Shown here one piece after another: positions 9,309 through 17,466 of a DNA stretch of 64,000 nucleotides. Every line of letters begins with the position of its first letter. The first letter of the stretch is position 1. Origin of the DNA: Gluconobacter frateurii (GTDB taxonomy: Bacteria > Pseudomonadota > Alphaproteobacteria > Acetobacterales > Acetobacteraceae). Both the position numbers and the translations under genes were made by a program. The stretch lies in assembly GCF_002723955.1 (NCBI RefSeq), contig NZ_BEWN01000002.1:620001-684000 (forward strand), given 5' to 3'. A model generated the notes under the pieces. That model saw only the letters and a list, made by a program, of their open reading frames with translations, had not been told where the DNA came from and did no database searches.

Positions 9309-10291
9309 GAACTTTTAGAGGTTGAGCCTGTCAGGCGCATTTTCAAGTCCTGAAAATCCTGAGGAGGTGCAGTTTCGAAGGAAAGGGGCTTTTTTGTTCG
9401 TGGGTGGATGAAGCCGAGTCGAGCTGCGTGGAGGGCCTGCCGGGGGAAATCAAGAGCAGCATCCTTTGCATCCTGTGGCAACCCACGTGCTGCGGCAGGG
9501 ATTCGACGGAGGTAAACCGGGTCTCCGAGAAGTGGATGTCCTGCCTGGGATAGATGAACGCGAATCTGGTGTGTCCGGCCGGTAGCCAGTTTGCATTCAA
9601 TCAGGGAGACACTCGCATGAATGGGCTCCAGCAGTTTGAAGCGTGTCAGCGCGGGCTTCCCACCTGACTGCACGACCGTCATGCGTTTGCGGTCTTTCTT
9701 GTCTCGACCAATGGCGCCATCGAATTCACCTGACGCAGGCAGGAGACCCCAGGCTAGGGCCATGTAAGTACGGTCGATGTCTCTGGCGGCAAAGGCCTCG
9801 GACAGGGCGTTATGGGCCATCGCATTTTTTGCAACAACCATCAGTCCAGACGTGTCCTTGTCCAGACGATGCACAATTCCTGGCCGTTTTTCGCCACCAA
9901 TGCCTTCAAAACCCTCACCGCAATGTCCGAGGAGGGCGTTTACGAGTGTCCCGGTTTCATTACCGGGAGCCGGGTGAGTGACGAGGCCAGCCTGCTTGTC
10001 CAGAACGATCAGATCTCTGTCTTCATAGAGAATGGTGAGTGGCAGATCCTCGGCCATCGGACGTGCGGGCAAAGGAACAGGGAAGGACAGAACGAGGTCC
10101 ATTCCATCGCGTAGCGTGTCGGAAGGCTCACGAACGACTTGTCCGTTGCGGGTCAGATGGCCCTCTTCGATAAGGGTCTTGACCCGGGAACGGGAAATCG
10201 TGCCGATGGCGTCAGCAAGGGCGCGATCTACGCGCTGGCCTGCCAGACTGGCATCAACAACAAGGCGGAACGGGGTTTCAGGATCTGACAT
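9305..10291 (-). CDS. RluA-family 23S rRNA pseudouridine synthase (RluD-like)
   Basis: The enzyme isomerises specific uridines of 23S rRNA to pseudouridine. The 328-residue protein has an N-terminal S4 RNA-binding domain (about 17-80) and the RluA catalytic motif HRLDKDTSGLMVVAKN at 141-156, with Asp144 as the expected nucleophile. Length and domain order fit RluD, but RluC cannot be excluded. The ATG start at 10291 overlaps the ATG of the divergent DUF6476 gene in the tetranucleotide CATG, so the two genes share their upstream sequences inside one another. Confidence 0.92.
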   Translation of the reverse strand: MSDPETPFRLVVDASLAGQRVDRALADAIGTISRSRVKTLIEEGHLTRNGQVVREPSDTLRDGMDLVLSFPVPLPARPMAEDLPLTILYEDRDLIVLDKQAGLVTHPAPGNETGTLVNALLGHCGEGFEGIGGEKRPGIVHRLDKDTSGLMVVAKNAMAHNALSEAFAARDIDRTYMALAWGLLPASGEFDGAIGRDKKDRKRMTVVQSGGKPALTRFKLLEPIHASVSLIECKLATGRTHQIRVHLSQAGHPLLGDPVYLRRIPAAARGLPQDAKDAALDFPRQALHAARLGFIHPRTKKPLSFETAPPQDFQDLKMRLTGSTSKSS

Positions 10292-10658
10292 GAATCAGGG
10301 TTTAGCCGAGGATCGGACGGGCAGCGAGTCAGGGACACCAAAAGCGTTGCTTGCTGCCGTCATCATTATGGGCGTCATGATTGTAGCGGGTGTCGCCGTT
10401 ATGATCGGTGTCATTGCGCATCGTGTCATGCATCCTCATCAGGGTGTGGCTCTTGAGGCGTCATCGACAAATGGCTTTACCCGTCTGGCTCTGCCGTTGG
10501 CTGAAGGTGAACATATCACCAACGTGACGGCGCGTGGTGACGGGATGATGGCGGTCACGCTTGGTCGCCCGGGATCCGAGCGTGTTCTGCTGTGGAATCC
10601 TAATGCCGGAAAAGTGGTGGCTGAGCTGGATTTTGGGTCTGTTGCTGGCGCACCCTGA
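10290..10658 (+). CDS. DUF6476-type single-pass membrane protein
   Basis: A 122-residue protein with a short cytoplasmic N-terminus, one membrane segment at about 19-45 and a periplasmic domain with a beta-rich pattern (about 55-118). It resembles alphaproteobacterial proteins of unknown function that sit beside RluA genes, the DUF6476 family. ATG at 10290 is preceded by AGGA at seven bases. The start lies divergent from and overlapping the pseudouridine synthase start, which supports this start choice. The role is unknown. Confidence 0.7.
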   Translation: MNQGLAEDRTGSESGTPKALLAAVIIMGVMIVAGVAVMIGVIAHRVMHPHQGVALEASSTNGFTRLALPLAEGEHITNVTARGDGMMAVTLGRPGSERVLLWNPNAGKVVAELDFGSVAGAP

Positions 10659-10712
10659 ACGTTCCAGAGGCTGGCGCGTTTCTATGGGTGAGATCATATC
10701 AGGACAAAGATC

Positions 10713-11189
10713 ATGGGACGCATCATCGACGCCGCTCTGGCTACGGCAACAGTTTTCGGAGCGCAGTATCTCGGGCGGGAAGTCAGTCCCGTCGAGGACG
10801 GTTCAACCCGCCGCTGGTATCATCACCTGAACAAACCCGGCTTTTCTCCTCCCGCTCCTGTCTATGCTATCGTCTGGACACTGCTTGATGGCCTTTTGGC
10901 GTGGTCGGGATATCGTTTGCTGAGGGCAGAGTCGTCCTTTAAGCGGACGCTGGCGCTTTCCCTCTGGGCCATCTGTGTGGCGGGTGTAGCGGGATTTCCG
11001 TTCGCCGTTTTCCGCAAGCGACGTCTTGATGCTGGGCTGGCTATCTGCATTGGGCTGGTGGTGACGTCTGGTGCGTCAATCTGCACAGCCAAAAAGGTTG
11101 ATCAGTGTGCTGCGAAGCTTCAGATCCCCTTCTTTGTCTGGCTGACGTTTGCCGTATTTGTTCAGGAAGAAGTCTGGCGTCGCAACTGA
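10713..11189 (+). CDS. tspO: TspO/MBR family tryptophan-rich sensory protein
   Basis: The 158-residue protein has five hydrophobic segments and the TspO signature near residues 34-60: a WYHHLNKPGFSPPAP stretch followed by a Trp-containing helix. TspO proteins are membrane proteins that bind porphyrins and cholesterol-like ligands and modulate stress and tetrapyrrole metabolism. The last helix, where family members usually have a Leu/Ala-rich pattern, here ends in EEVWRRN. The start is ATG at 10713. The 3' end overlaps the end of the convergent ArsR gene by 28 bases. Confidence 0.85.
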   Translation: MGRIIDAALATATVFGAQYLGREVSPVEDGSTRRWYHHLNKPGFSPPAPVYAIVWTLLDGLLAWSGYRLLRAESSFKRTLALSLWAICVAGVAGFPFAVFRKRRLDAGLAICIGLVVTSGASICTAKKVDQCAAKLQIPFFVWLTFAVFVQEEVWRRN

Positions 11190-11494
11190 CCGGCTTCAAT
11201 GTTCCCCAGGATGGAAGCCATAAGGCCAGGGAACCGACTTTCCAATTCCTGAAGGCGTAGCGAGTTATGATGCTGCACACCCTCAATTCGGGTGTGCAGG
11301 ATGCCGCTTTCCCGCAAGACCTGAAAATGATGGGACATACTGGATTTAGGACGCGACCCGATCAGAGCCGCGCAATTTGCCTCTCCCAGGGCATAAAGTC
11401 GCTGAACGATGTCCAGTCGTACGGGATCAGCCAAAGCCCGAAGGACCGTGATCAGATCAAGTTTCTCAAGATCGGGCGAGTCATAGCAGGGCAT
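11162..11494 (-). CDS. ArsR-family HTH transcriptional regulator
   Basis: A 110-residue winged-helix regulator with the ArsR-type recognition helix SSMSHHFQVLRESGILHTR near residues 50-68 and a C-terminal segment with conserved Arg/Leu. There is no cluster of metal-binding cysteines in the alpha-3 or alpha-5 position, so it probably senses something other than a metal, for example an electrophile. I chose ATG at 11494; a GTG at 11533 lies inside the operator. AAGGAAGGG lies about 12 bases before the chosen start. It is divergent from the old yellow enzyme gene, which it very likely represses through the palindrome between them. Confidence 0.8.
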   Translation of the reverse strand: MPCYDSPDLEKLDLITVLRALADPVRLDIVQRLYALGEANCAALIGSRPKSSMSHHFQVLRESGILHTRIEGVQHHNSLRLQELESRFPGLMASILGNIEAGQLRRQTSS

Positions 11495-11531
11495 AGGGCG
11501 TCTTATCCCTTCCTTGTAGAATTGACGCAAC

Positions 11532-11567
11532 ACTTCTATAGTTCGATCGTTGTCGAACTATAGAAGT
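11532..11567. promoter_or_regulatory. Palindromic operator between arsR-type gene and OYE gene
   Basis: A perfect 15-bp inverted repeat (ACTTCTATAGTTCGA and its complement) flanks a six-base spacer TCGTTG. It lies between the two divergent genes, 23 bases before the ATG of the alkene reductase. Each arm contains TATAG, which could double as a -10 element. This is the expected arrangement for an autoregulating ArsR repressor. Confidence 0.8.
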
Positions 11568-11589
11568 TTCGATCAAGGAGTACCCTTTC

Positions 11590-12663
11590 ATGCCCGATCT
11601 TTTTGATCCTATTGAACTTGGTGACTTTTCAGCCAAAAATCGCATTTTCATGTCTCCGCTTACGCGTGCCCGTGCTGGTCGTGATGCTGTTCCGACGCCG
11701 ATCATGGCAAAGTATTACGCGCAGCGGGCCGAAGCCGGCCTCATCATTTCCGAAGCCACTGGAATTTCTCGGGAAGGGCTTGGGTGGCCTTACGCGCCTG
11801 GAATCTGGTCCGACGAACAGGTTGAGGCGTGGAAGCCGATTACAAAGGCTGTTCATGACAAGGGCGGCCGAATTGTCTGCCAGCTCTGGCACATGGGCCG
11901 GATGGTTCATTCGTCAGTGACGGGGCTGCAGCCGGTTGCTCCTTCCGCAACGACCGCTCCCGGTCATGCGCATACCTATGATGGTAAGGTGCCATACGAA
12001 GAGGCCCGGGCACTTCAGCTTGATGAAATTCCGCGGATACTGGCGGATTACGAAACTGCATCGCGAAACGCTATCGAAGCAGGCTTTGATGGTATTCAGC
12101 TTCATGCGGCTAATGGCTATCTGATTGATGAATTCCTGAAAGACGGAACGAACCATCGTACAGACGAATATGGTGGATCTCCGGAAAACAGAATTCGTCT
12201 TCTTTCGCAGGTGGTGCAGCGTATTACGGCGACCATCGGTGCAGAAAAGACTGGCGTTCGATTGTCTCCCAACGGGGATACACAGGGATGTATCGATTCA
12301 GCACCTGAGACAGTTTTTGTCCCTGCCGCAGCAGAGTTGGAGCGTCTGGGAGTAGCTTGGCTTGAACTGCGTGAGCCTGGCCCCGATGGGACCTTTGGCA
12401 GCACGGATCAGCCCAAACTGTCTCCCGAAATTCGGAAAGTGTTCCGCCGGCCGTTGGTTTTGAATCAGGATTATACGTTCGAAGCGGCGCAGGAAGCGGT
12501 TCAGCAGGGACAGGCGGACGCGATCGCATTTGGGCGCAAATTCGTTGCCAACCCTGATCTCCCGACCCGTTTTGCCAAGGGACTACCTTTACAGGCAGAC
12601 GAGATGGCAACCTGGTATAGCCGTGGAGAGCATGGATATACGGATTATCCGTTTGCAGACTGA
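11590..12663 (+). CDS. Old yellow enzyme family alkene reductase (NemA-like)
   Basis: An FMN-dependent TIM-barrel reductase of 357 residues that reduces activated C=C bonds of enals, enones, maleimides or nitro compounds with NAD(P)H. The substrate-binding motif LHAANGYLIDEFL at 171-183 holds the conserved His172, Asn175 and Tyr177. The flavin-contact segment SPLTRARAG lies at 22-30. AAGGAG precedes ATG at 11590 by nine bases. The promoter is embedded in a perfect palindrome next to the divergent ArsR gene, so induction by an electrophilic substrate is likely. A hairpin terminator follows. Confidence 0.93.
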   Translation: MPDLFDPIELGDFSAKNRIFMSPLTRARAGRDAVPTPIMAKYYAQRAEAGLIISEATGISREGLGWPYAPGIWSDEQVEAWKPITKAVHDKGGRIVCQLWHMGRMVHSSVTGLQPVAPSATTAPGHAHTYDGKVPYEEARALQLDEIPRILADYETASRNAIEAGFDGIQLHAANGYLIDEFLKDGTNHRTDEYGGSPENRIRLLSQVVQRITATIGAEKTGVRLSPNGDTQGCIDSAPETVFVPAAAELERLGVAWLELREPGPDGTFGSTDQPKLSPEIRKVFRRPLVLNQDYTFEAAQEAVQQGQADAIAFGRKFVANPDLPTRFAKGLPLQADEMATWYSRGEHGYTDYPFAD

Positions 12664-12672
12664 TTGAAAAAC

Positions 12673-12702
12673 AATACCGGAGGATTTATATCCTCCGGTA
12701 TT
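12673..12702. terminator. Hairpin between the OYE and Hint-protein genes
   Basis: A perfect 13-bp stem (AATACCGGAGGAT and its complement) with a TTAT loop lies between two convergent genes, ten bases after one stop and 20 after the other. The flanking T/A bases are few, but the position fits a shared terminator. Confidence 0.8.
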
Positions 12703-12721
12703 ATCATACGAAGAGGCCTGG

Positions 12722-14455
12722 TCAGGCAGACAGTGTAATCAGTTCTGCTTCCTGCTCGTCTTCAGCCAGATAGGGGCCCCCAGCGACAACTTCGATGGCG
12801 AGCATTCCCAAACTGTTTGGCAGTCTGTCGTTGAGGGTGAGTAGGGCGTCCCCGTTTGTCCAACGGCGCCCCCCAGCTTCGCGGGCGTACCATCCATTTT
12901 GAGCATTCTCACCGTTCAGGGCTGTCAGACAAACTGAGCGGCCTGAATCGTAGAATGTGATGTCTCCAACGCAGACGCCGAGTTTACGACGGTCATCAAC
13001 GAAGGGACCGATCGTCTCATGCGGAGAGTTTGCTCTGGAGACCAAACGAACAGAGCTGACAAAAGCCGGGATCATGAACATGCTCCGGCCGCCCACTTCG
13101 CGGGTTTTCTGGATAATCAGGCCTGTATTGGTAATGAGATGGAGGTCAGGATTTGTGACAAGGCGTCCCTGCTGCTGGTCTTGAGAAAAGCCGAGAAGAG
13201 GCAACCGGTTACAAATCTGATGAAATAGCGGCTGAACGGCGTCCTGAAATACAGACAAAGGAGCTGCGGCGTCCGTATCCCAGCTCAGCACTTTGCCGCC
13301 CAGTTTGATAACTGTTCCACCCTGACGGAAGCTGAAACGGTTTCCTGTATCCAGATATGTTTCCGTCAACAGGCCATTTGCCATAATGATGGAATGGTTC
13401 TGGGTCTCGATGTGGAAATAATTATAGCTGGTAATGCTACGATCGTAGAAAACGGATTGCCCGTTGACCAGCATCCGCACGGGAGTGAATGCCCCGTTCA
13501 GGAAAAGGCAATGTTCTGCGGTGACAAGGAGATCCTGGGAAGGAACGCCATCTGCAATGGCGTCCTTGATGATCCTGACGGGATAACCTGCTTTATCGTC
13601 CGGCAGGTGTGTATTGACGGTTACGCGAGCTGTTCCCGTCCAGACAAGAGGGGCGATAATTTCCTGGCCGTTAAGGTAGGTCTTGACGAGATCGCCAGCC
13701 TGGAGCGTTTCAACCGCTTTCTCTCCGTCAGGCGTCTGGATCATGCTGCCAGCGAGATAGCAGGTGATTACACCACCACTGCCGTCAGATTGCGTAAATG
13801 ACTTGGAGTATGAAACCACCGTACCGAACAAGGAGTAATTGGCTGTACCGGTAGTCGCTAGATTGAACGGATCTCCGGTCAGGGTAATCGTACGGCCTGC
13901 TCCAAGAACTCCAAGTAGACTTACCCCGTCTCCGATAGTCGTTGTATTTGTTGAGACATTATAGGTGGCTGGAATTGACGAGGCGCTTGGAAAATCCATC
14001 ACAAAATTTTGGGGAATTGTTGTGGTGGTATTCCCATTTGCATCTACAAAAGTAATGGGAAGATCCAGGACGCCTACACTGAGGCCTGTCGTTTCAATTT
14101 TGACTTCGCCGCCTGCGGGCCCAACCGTAACATTGTTCAGGACCTTTGCGCCAATAAGGCTGCCTTGAACATCCAGAATGCCACCGTTGACTGTTACTGA
14201 AGTTCCGACACCAGCATTCAAAAGGCCGCCGCCCATCTTGGCGGTGGCCCCATTTTGTATGGTTACTGATGAAAGGGCCTGAACGCCGGTAAGCCCTGTG
14301 GATAGATCCACAACAACATTATCCCCCGCTGGGGTGCTGCTATTCTTTGTTACTACAATAGAACTGAGTGCAGAAATTCCAGCTAAAGAAGACAAGTCAC
14401 CAGAGCTATAGACTGTAGCGACACCTGCATTCACACTTACTAATGAAGCTGTCAT
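12722..14455 (-). CDS. Secreted repeat protein with C-terminal Hint (hedgehog/intein) domain
   Basis: The 577-residue protein has an N-terminal region (1-230) rich in Val, Thr, Gly and Asn that looks like a surface beta-solenoid. A Hint_2-type domain follows. It opens with Cys232 in CYLAGSMIQTPDGEK and has the block TAEHC with His315, the residues used for autocleavage in hedgehog/intein domains. The last 190 residues are of unknown type. No classical signal peptide is visible. ATG at 14455 has AGGAG at seven bases; an upstream GTG-type extension is less likely. Such proteins are common in acetic acid bacteria, but their role is unclear. An imperfect inverted repeat lies in the leader. Confidence 0.8.
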   Translation of the reverse strand: MTASLVSVNAGVATVYSSGDLSSLAGISALSSIVVTKNSSTPAGDNVVVDLSTGLTGVQALSSVTIQNGATAKMGGGLLNAGVGTSVTVNGGILDVQGSLIGAKVLNNVTVGPAGGEVKIETTGLSVGVLDLPITFVDANGNTTTTIPQNFVMDFPSASSIPATYNVSTNTTTIGDGVSLLGVLGAGRTITLTGDPFNLATTGTANYSLFGTVVSYSKSFTQSDGSGGVITCYLAGSMIQTPDGEKAVETLQAGDLVKTYLNGQEIIAPLVWTGTARVTVNTHLPDDKAGYPVRIIKDAIADGVPSQDLLVTAEHCLFLNGAFTPVRMLVNGQSVFYDRSITSYNYFHIETQNHSIIMANGLLTETYLDTGNRFSFRQGGTVIKLGGKVLSWDTDAAAPLSVFQDAVQPLFHQICNRLPLLGFSQDQQQGRLVTNPDLHLITNTGLIIQKTREVGGRSMFMIPAFVSSVRLVSRANSPHETIGPFVDDRRKLGVCVGDITFYDSGRSVCLTALNGENAQNGWYAREAGGRRWTNGDALLTLNDRLPNSLGMLAIEVVAGGPYLAEDEQEAELITLSA

Positions 14456-14482
14456 TTTGGATCTCCTGACATCCAAATTAAC

Positions 14483-14513
14483 GAGAACGATAGTTAAGAT
14501 AACGATCTTTCTC
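14483..14513. repeat. Imperfect inverted repeat in the leader of the Hint gene
   Basis: Two 14-base arms (GAGAACGATAGTTA and TAACGATCTTTCTC) with two mismatches and a three-base spacer lie 28 bases before the start of the Hint-protein gene, just upstream of its ribosome binding site. It could be an operator or an mRNA hairpin. Confidence 0.5.
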
Positions 14514-15002
14514 GAAAAGATGACTTTTAGCCTAATTCCTGTAACGATTCTTATGCAAGGAAAAAATTAACACACCCGTTTATGGAAAAATAACGAATTT
14601 ATTATATTAAGATATTGAAAAATAATACTTTATTTGTGTCACAAGATTTCTGTGATTTCAAAGTGTGTTCACAATTTTGTTATAAAATCAGAATTTATCA
14701 TTAATTTTTTCGAAAATTGTAGATTTCATTGGGGCGGGGCCGGATTGTAATTACTGAATTTGACGATTGTTTTTATTTTAGAGAATGATGGACTGAAGCA
14801 TTCCTGCAGGATCTCGGATCCTCACCATCAAGGGCTTATTGCCGCGAGGAATTTACAAAGAGAATGAGGTTGTCTGTGCTTTCCTCAGAGGGCGAGAAAA
14901 ACTTTTCCTGAGAGGCATGCGGTAATCTCGTGAAAGATGCGGCCGCATGGTTGGACCATTTTTATATGAGAGGCAGAGGAATATGGTCTGTCAGGGAACC
15001 AG

Positions 15003-15038
15003 CAAGCAGCGTCTGAAAAATGTTTGGGACGCTGCTTG
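15003..15038. terminator. Hairpin downstream of rlmB
   Basis: A perfect 11-bp stem (CAAGCAGCGTC / GACGCTGCTTG) with a 14-base loop starts 14 bases after the rlmB stop codon. No T run follows on either strand, so it may end transcription only weakly or protect the mRNA 3' end. Confidence 0.5.
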
Positions 15039-15051
15039 TCCGTACAATGAT

Positions 15052-15894
15052 TTACTTCGTCGGCCGAGCCAGTTCGTATAGGGCTACTGCTGCAGCGTTG
15101 GAAACATTGAGACTTTCCATGTTCCCGGGCATGTAGACACTCGAAATTTCATCGCATGTCTCGCGCGTCAGTCGACGAAGCCCTGCTCCTTCAGCGCCGA
15201 GCACCAGGGCGACGCGCCGGTTTCCGAAACTTTCTCCCTCCAGGCGTGTGCCTCCGGCATCGAGGCCTACGACCCAGACATCCTGAGACTGGAGAGTGGC
15301 AAGAGCGCGTGAGAGATTGACTTCGCGGATGATGGGGACCAGATCCAGTGCGCCCGAAGCGGCCTTTGCCATGGCGCCGCTTTCCTGTGGGGTGTTGCGA
15401 TCCTGAACGAGAAGGGCGCATGCACCAAAAGCCGCGGCAGAGCGGAGGATCGCACCGATGTTGCGGGGATCTGTGACCTGATCAAGGACCAGGATCGGGC
15501 CGGGCCGTTCAAGAGCTTCGTGGATGGTGGGTGGTTCAAGGGGCTCCACGCGCAGGCAGACGCCCTGATGAACGGCATCCCGCTCGCAGAGGCGATCCAG
15601 CCGCTCCCGGTCAACGGTCTGAGGCTGGGCACGAGAAGACTGGCTGAATGCGGCTCCGGCTTCACGCGTGGCGAGAAATTCAAGAATGACGCGGTCTGGA
15701 TTGTTCAAAGCAGCTTCCACGGCATGGTGACCGTATATCCAATAACCTGAAGCTGGCTTTCCTGAGCGTGGGGAGCGCTCGGCATTGCCGGAGCGCTGTG
15801 GGCCTTTCTCCGCATGGCGGGACGGGGCGGCGGAACGGGGGGAAGGTCGTCTGGACATGAAAAAATCATATAATCGACGATAGGCAATTGACAT
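15052..15894 (-). CDS. rlmB: 23S rRNA 2'-O-ribose methyltransferase (TrmH/SpoU family)
   Basis: An SPOUT-class methyltransferase of 280 residues that most likely methylates Gm2251 of 23S rRNA. The N-terminal 45 residues are basic and disordered. A substrate-binding domain with a GYWIYGHHAVEAALNN opening follows, then the SPOUT catalytic part with motif 1 (LDQVTDPRNIGAILRSAAAF), motif 2 (GAEGAGLRRL) and motif 3 (NVSNAAAVALYE). The start at 15894 is taken as the first ATG; a second in-frame ATG is at 15858, and neither has a strong ribosome binding site. It is divergent from tRNA-Tyr. Confidence 0.9.
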   Translation of the reverse strand: MSIAYRRLYDFFMSRRPSPRSAAPSRHAEKGPQRSGNAERSPRSGKPASGYWIYGHHAVEAALNNPDRVILEFLATREAGAAFSQSSRAQPQTVDRERLDRLCERDAVHQGVCLRVEPLEPPTIHEALERPGPILVLDQVTDPRNIGAILRSAAAFGACALLVQDRNTPQESGAMAKAASGALDLVPIIREVNLSRALATLQSQDVWVVGLDAGGTRLEGESFGNRRVALVLGAEGAGLRRLTRETCDEISSVYMPGNMESLNVSNAAAVALYELARPTK

Positions 15895-15928
15895 AGCCGT
15901 CTATCCGCCATATTCCAACCGCCGACCC

Positions 15929-16014
15929 GGAGAGGTGCCCGAGTGGCTAAAGGGGGCGGACTGTAAATCCGCTGGCGTACGCCTACGTTGGTTCGAATCC
16001 AACTCTCTCCACCA
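15929..16014 (+). tRNA. tRNA-Tyr (GTA)
   Basis: An 86-base class II tRNA with acceptor stem GGAGAGG/TCTCTCC, anticodon GTA, a long variable arm, T arm GTTGG-TTCGAAT-CCAAC and an encoded CCA end. Confidence 0.97.
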
Positions 16015-16056
16015 GGTCCTCTTTTTCGATAAAATCAGTCAGCTATGTCAGCATTT

Positions 16057-16075
16057 TGGTAGTGGTTTACTACCA
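16057..16075. repeat. Short hairpin after tRNA-Tyr
   Basis: A 7-bp perfect stem (TGGTAGT / ACTACCA) with a GGTTT loop lies 43 bases past the tRNA. There is no T run. It could be a processing or weak termination signal. Confidence 0.35.
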
Positions 16076-16176
16076 TGCTGGTAGAATCTTGTCGGTAGTT
16101 CTGCCGTAATCAGGGGAGTGCTATCGAGTTGTGATATGCATGGCCTCACCAACTCGGATGATCAAGCATAATTGCC

Positions 16177-17250
16177 TTATATGCTTTGATTTTTCTTCCG
16201 TGTTTTGAGCTCCCTTTCGATTTCGATAAGTCGCTGTTTTCGCCAGAGCCCACCCGCGTATCCAGTCAGGGAACCATCTGCACCGATGACGCGGTGGCAG
16301 GGAATCATCAATGCAATCTGGTTGGCGCCATTGGCGCGCGCGACAGCCCTCACGGCGGAGGGGCGGCCAATTTGTCGGGCGATTTCCGAATAGCTTCGTG
16401 TCTCCCCTGCTGGAATCGTTTGAAGAGCATTCCAGACCTGACGTGTGAACGGCGTGCCATTCAAGGCAAGTGGAGTCTGAAAATTCTCCGAGCGAGCGGA
16501 GAAATATGCAGTCAGTTCACTTGCGGCCTGCTCTGATGGCGGGAGGCGTCCGATCCCAATACCACTATTGGAAGACTGGTGAAGCCGCTTGAGTTCTGTA
16601 GGGAGTGCTTTGCGGTCCAAAAATTCCAGAAGATGCAGGTGGCTTCGACTGCTGACAGCAATCATGTCACCCAGCGGGGTCGGTATCCATGTTGCCTGAA
16701 GGGGTTTGTTCGGGCGTAGATCTGCGGGAGTCGTGCCCAGGAGACGGGCAAAAGCGGAGCGGAACGCGCTGGCGGATTCAAAGCTGGCCTCATGTTGCGC
16801 CGTGATGACCTTACCGCCGCCTGCTAATGTTTCGAAGCCTTCGCGAAGCCGCCTTTGACGCGCCATTTCCAGAAATGTCATTCCAAACTGGCGTTTGAAA
16901 CTACGGCGTATTGTCGAAGGGTCGTAACCCATTCTGACGATATGATCTTCTGACCAGCGAACATCAGGTTGTGATTCAAGACTGTGCAAAAGGGCTGAAA
17001 TTGCTGGATCAGCAAGTGCGGCAGCCTGAAGAGGGTGACAACGCTTGCAGGGTCGAAAACCTGCTTCGATGCATTCCCCAATGGTCTGGTAGAACGTGCA
17101 ATGCTCACGCTTGGGCTTTCGCGCGGGGCACGTCAGGCGGCAGAAAACGCCTGTGGAAGAGACGCAAACAAAAGCCTGTCCATCGAAACTCTCGTTCCGG
17201 GACAGGAGGGCTGCATAGAGCGTTTCGGGGTCTGGAAGATCGAAGAGCAT
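16177..17250 (-). CDS. ada: Bifunctional Ada: DNA alkylation repair protein and regulator
   Basis: The 357-residue protein joins the AdaA zinc domain, an AraC-type helix-turn-helix and an Ogt-type methyltransferase. Cys37, Cys41, Cys68 and Cys71 match the four zinc ligands of the N-terminal domain, where the first cysteine accepts methyl groups from phosphotriesters. The C-terminal active-site motif IPCHRVIG takes methyl from O6-methylguanine. The length equals that of E. coli Ada. By family knowledge, methylated Ada activates its own gene. It starts at ATG 17250. No alkB is adjacent. Confidence 0.95.
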   Translation of the reverse strand: MLFDLPDPETLYAALLSRNESFDGQAFVCVSSTGVFCRLTCPARKPKREHCTFYQTIGECIEAGFRPCKRCHPLQAAALADPAISALLHSLESQPDVRWSEDHIVRMGYDPSTIRRSFKRQFGMTFLEMARQRRLREGFETLAGGGKVITAQHEASFESASAFRSAFARLLGTTPADLRPNKPLQATWIPTPLGDMIAVSSRSHLHLLEFLDRKALPTELKRLHQSSNSGIGIGRLPPSEQAASELTAYFSARSENFQTPLALNGTPFTRQVWNALQTIPAGETRSYSEIARQIGRPSAVRAVARANGANQIALMIPCHRVIGADGSLTGYAGGLWRKQRLIEIERELKTRKKNQSI

Positions 17251-17384
17251 CCTGAAACTTTAGAGCCATAGGACGCGACATGTCGCCGGTTTTCAGGCGT
17301 GGATTTTTTTTAGTCAAAATCCCGCTTCAGGCATGAACTGGAAAGTGCCTCGATATTCACTTTTGAAGTGTCGATTCAAATAAA

Positions 17385-17400
17385 CTGAACGTTTGGTCAG
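17385..17400. promoter_or_regulatory. RutR-box-like operator upstream of preT
   Basis: CTGAACGTTTGGTCAG is an inverted repeat that resembles the E. coli RutR site (TTGACC-N4-GGTCAA). It lies 66 bases before preT. A near copy occurs between the NCS1 permease and dihydropyrimidinase genes of the same pathway. Confidence 0.65.
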
Positions 17401-17466
17401 AAAATTCTTGCATCCAAGTGTTCCGAACTCATACCGTTCTGATTACGAACCAATCAGGGGCATGAG

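Larger units (their letters stand above)
14456..15051. other. AT-rich non-coding region
   Basis: About 600 bases between two minus-strand genes. The left half is markedly AT-rich with runs of A and T and probably carries the promoter of the Hint-protein gene. I see no supported gene. Besides the leader inverted repeat it contains a perfect 11-bp hairpin at 15003-15038 near the rlmB end. Confidence 0.6.
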
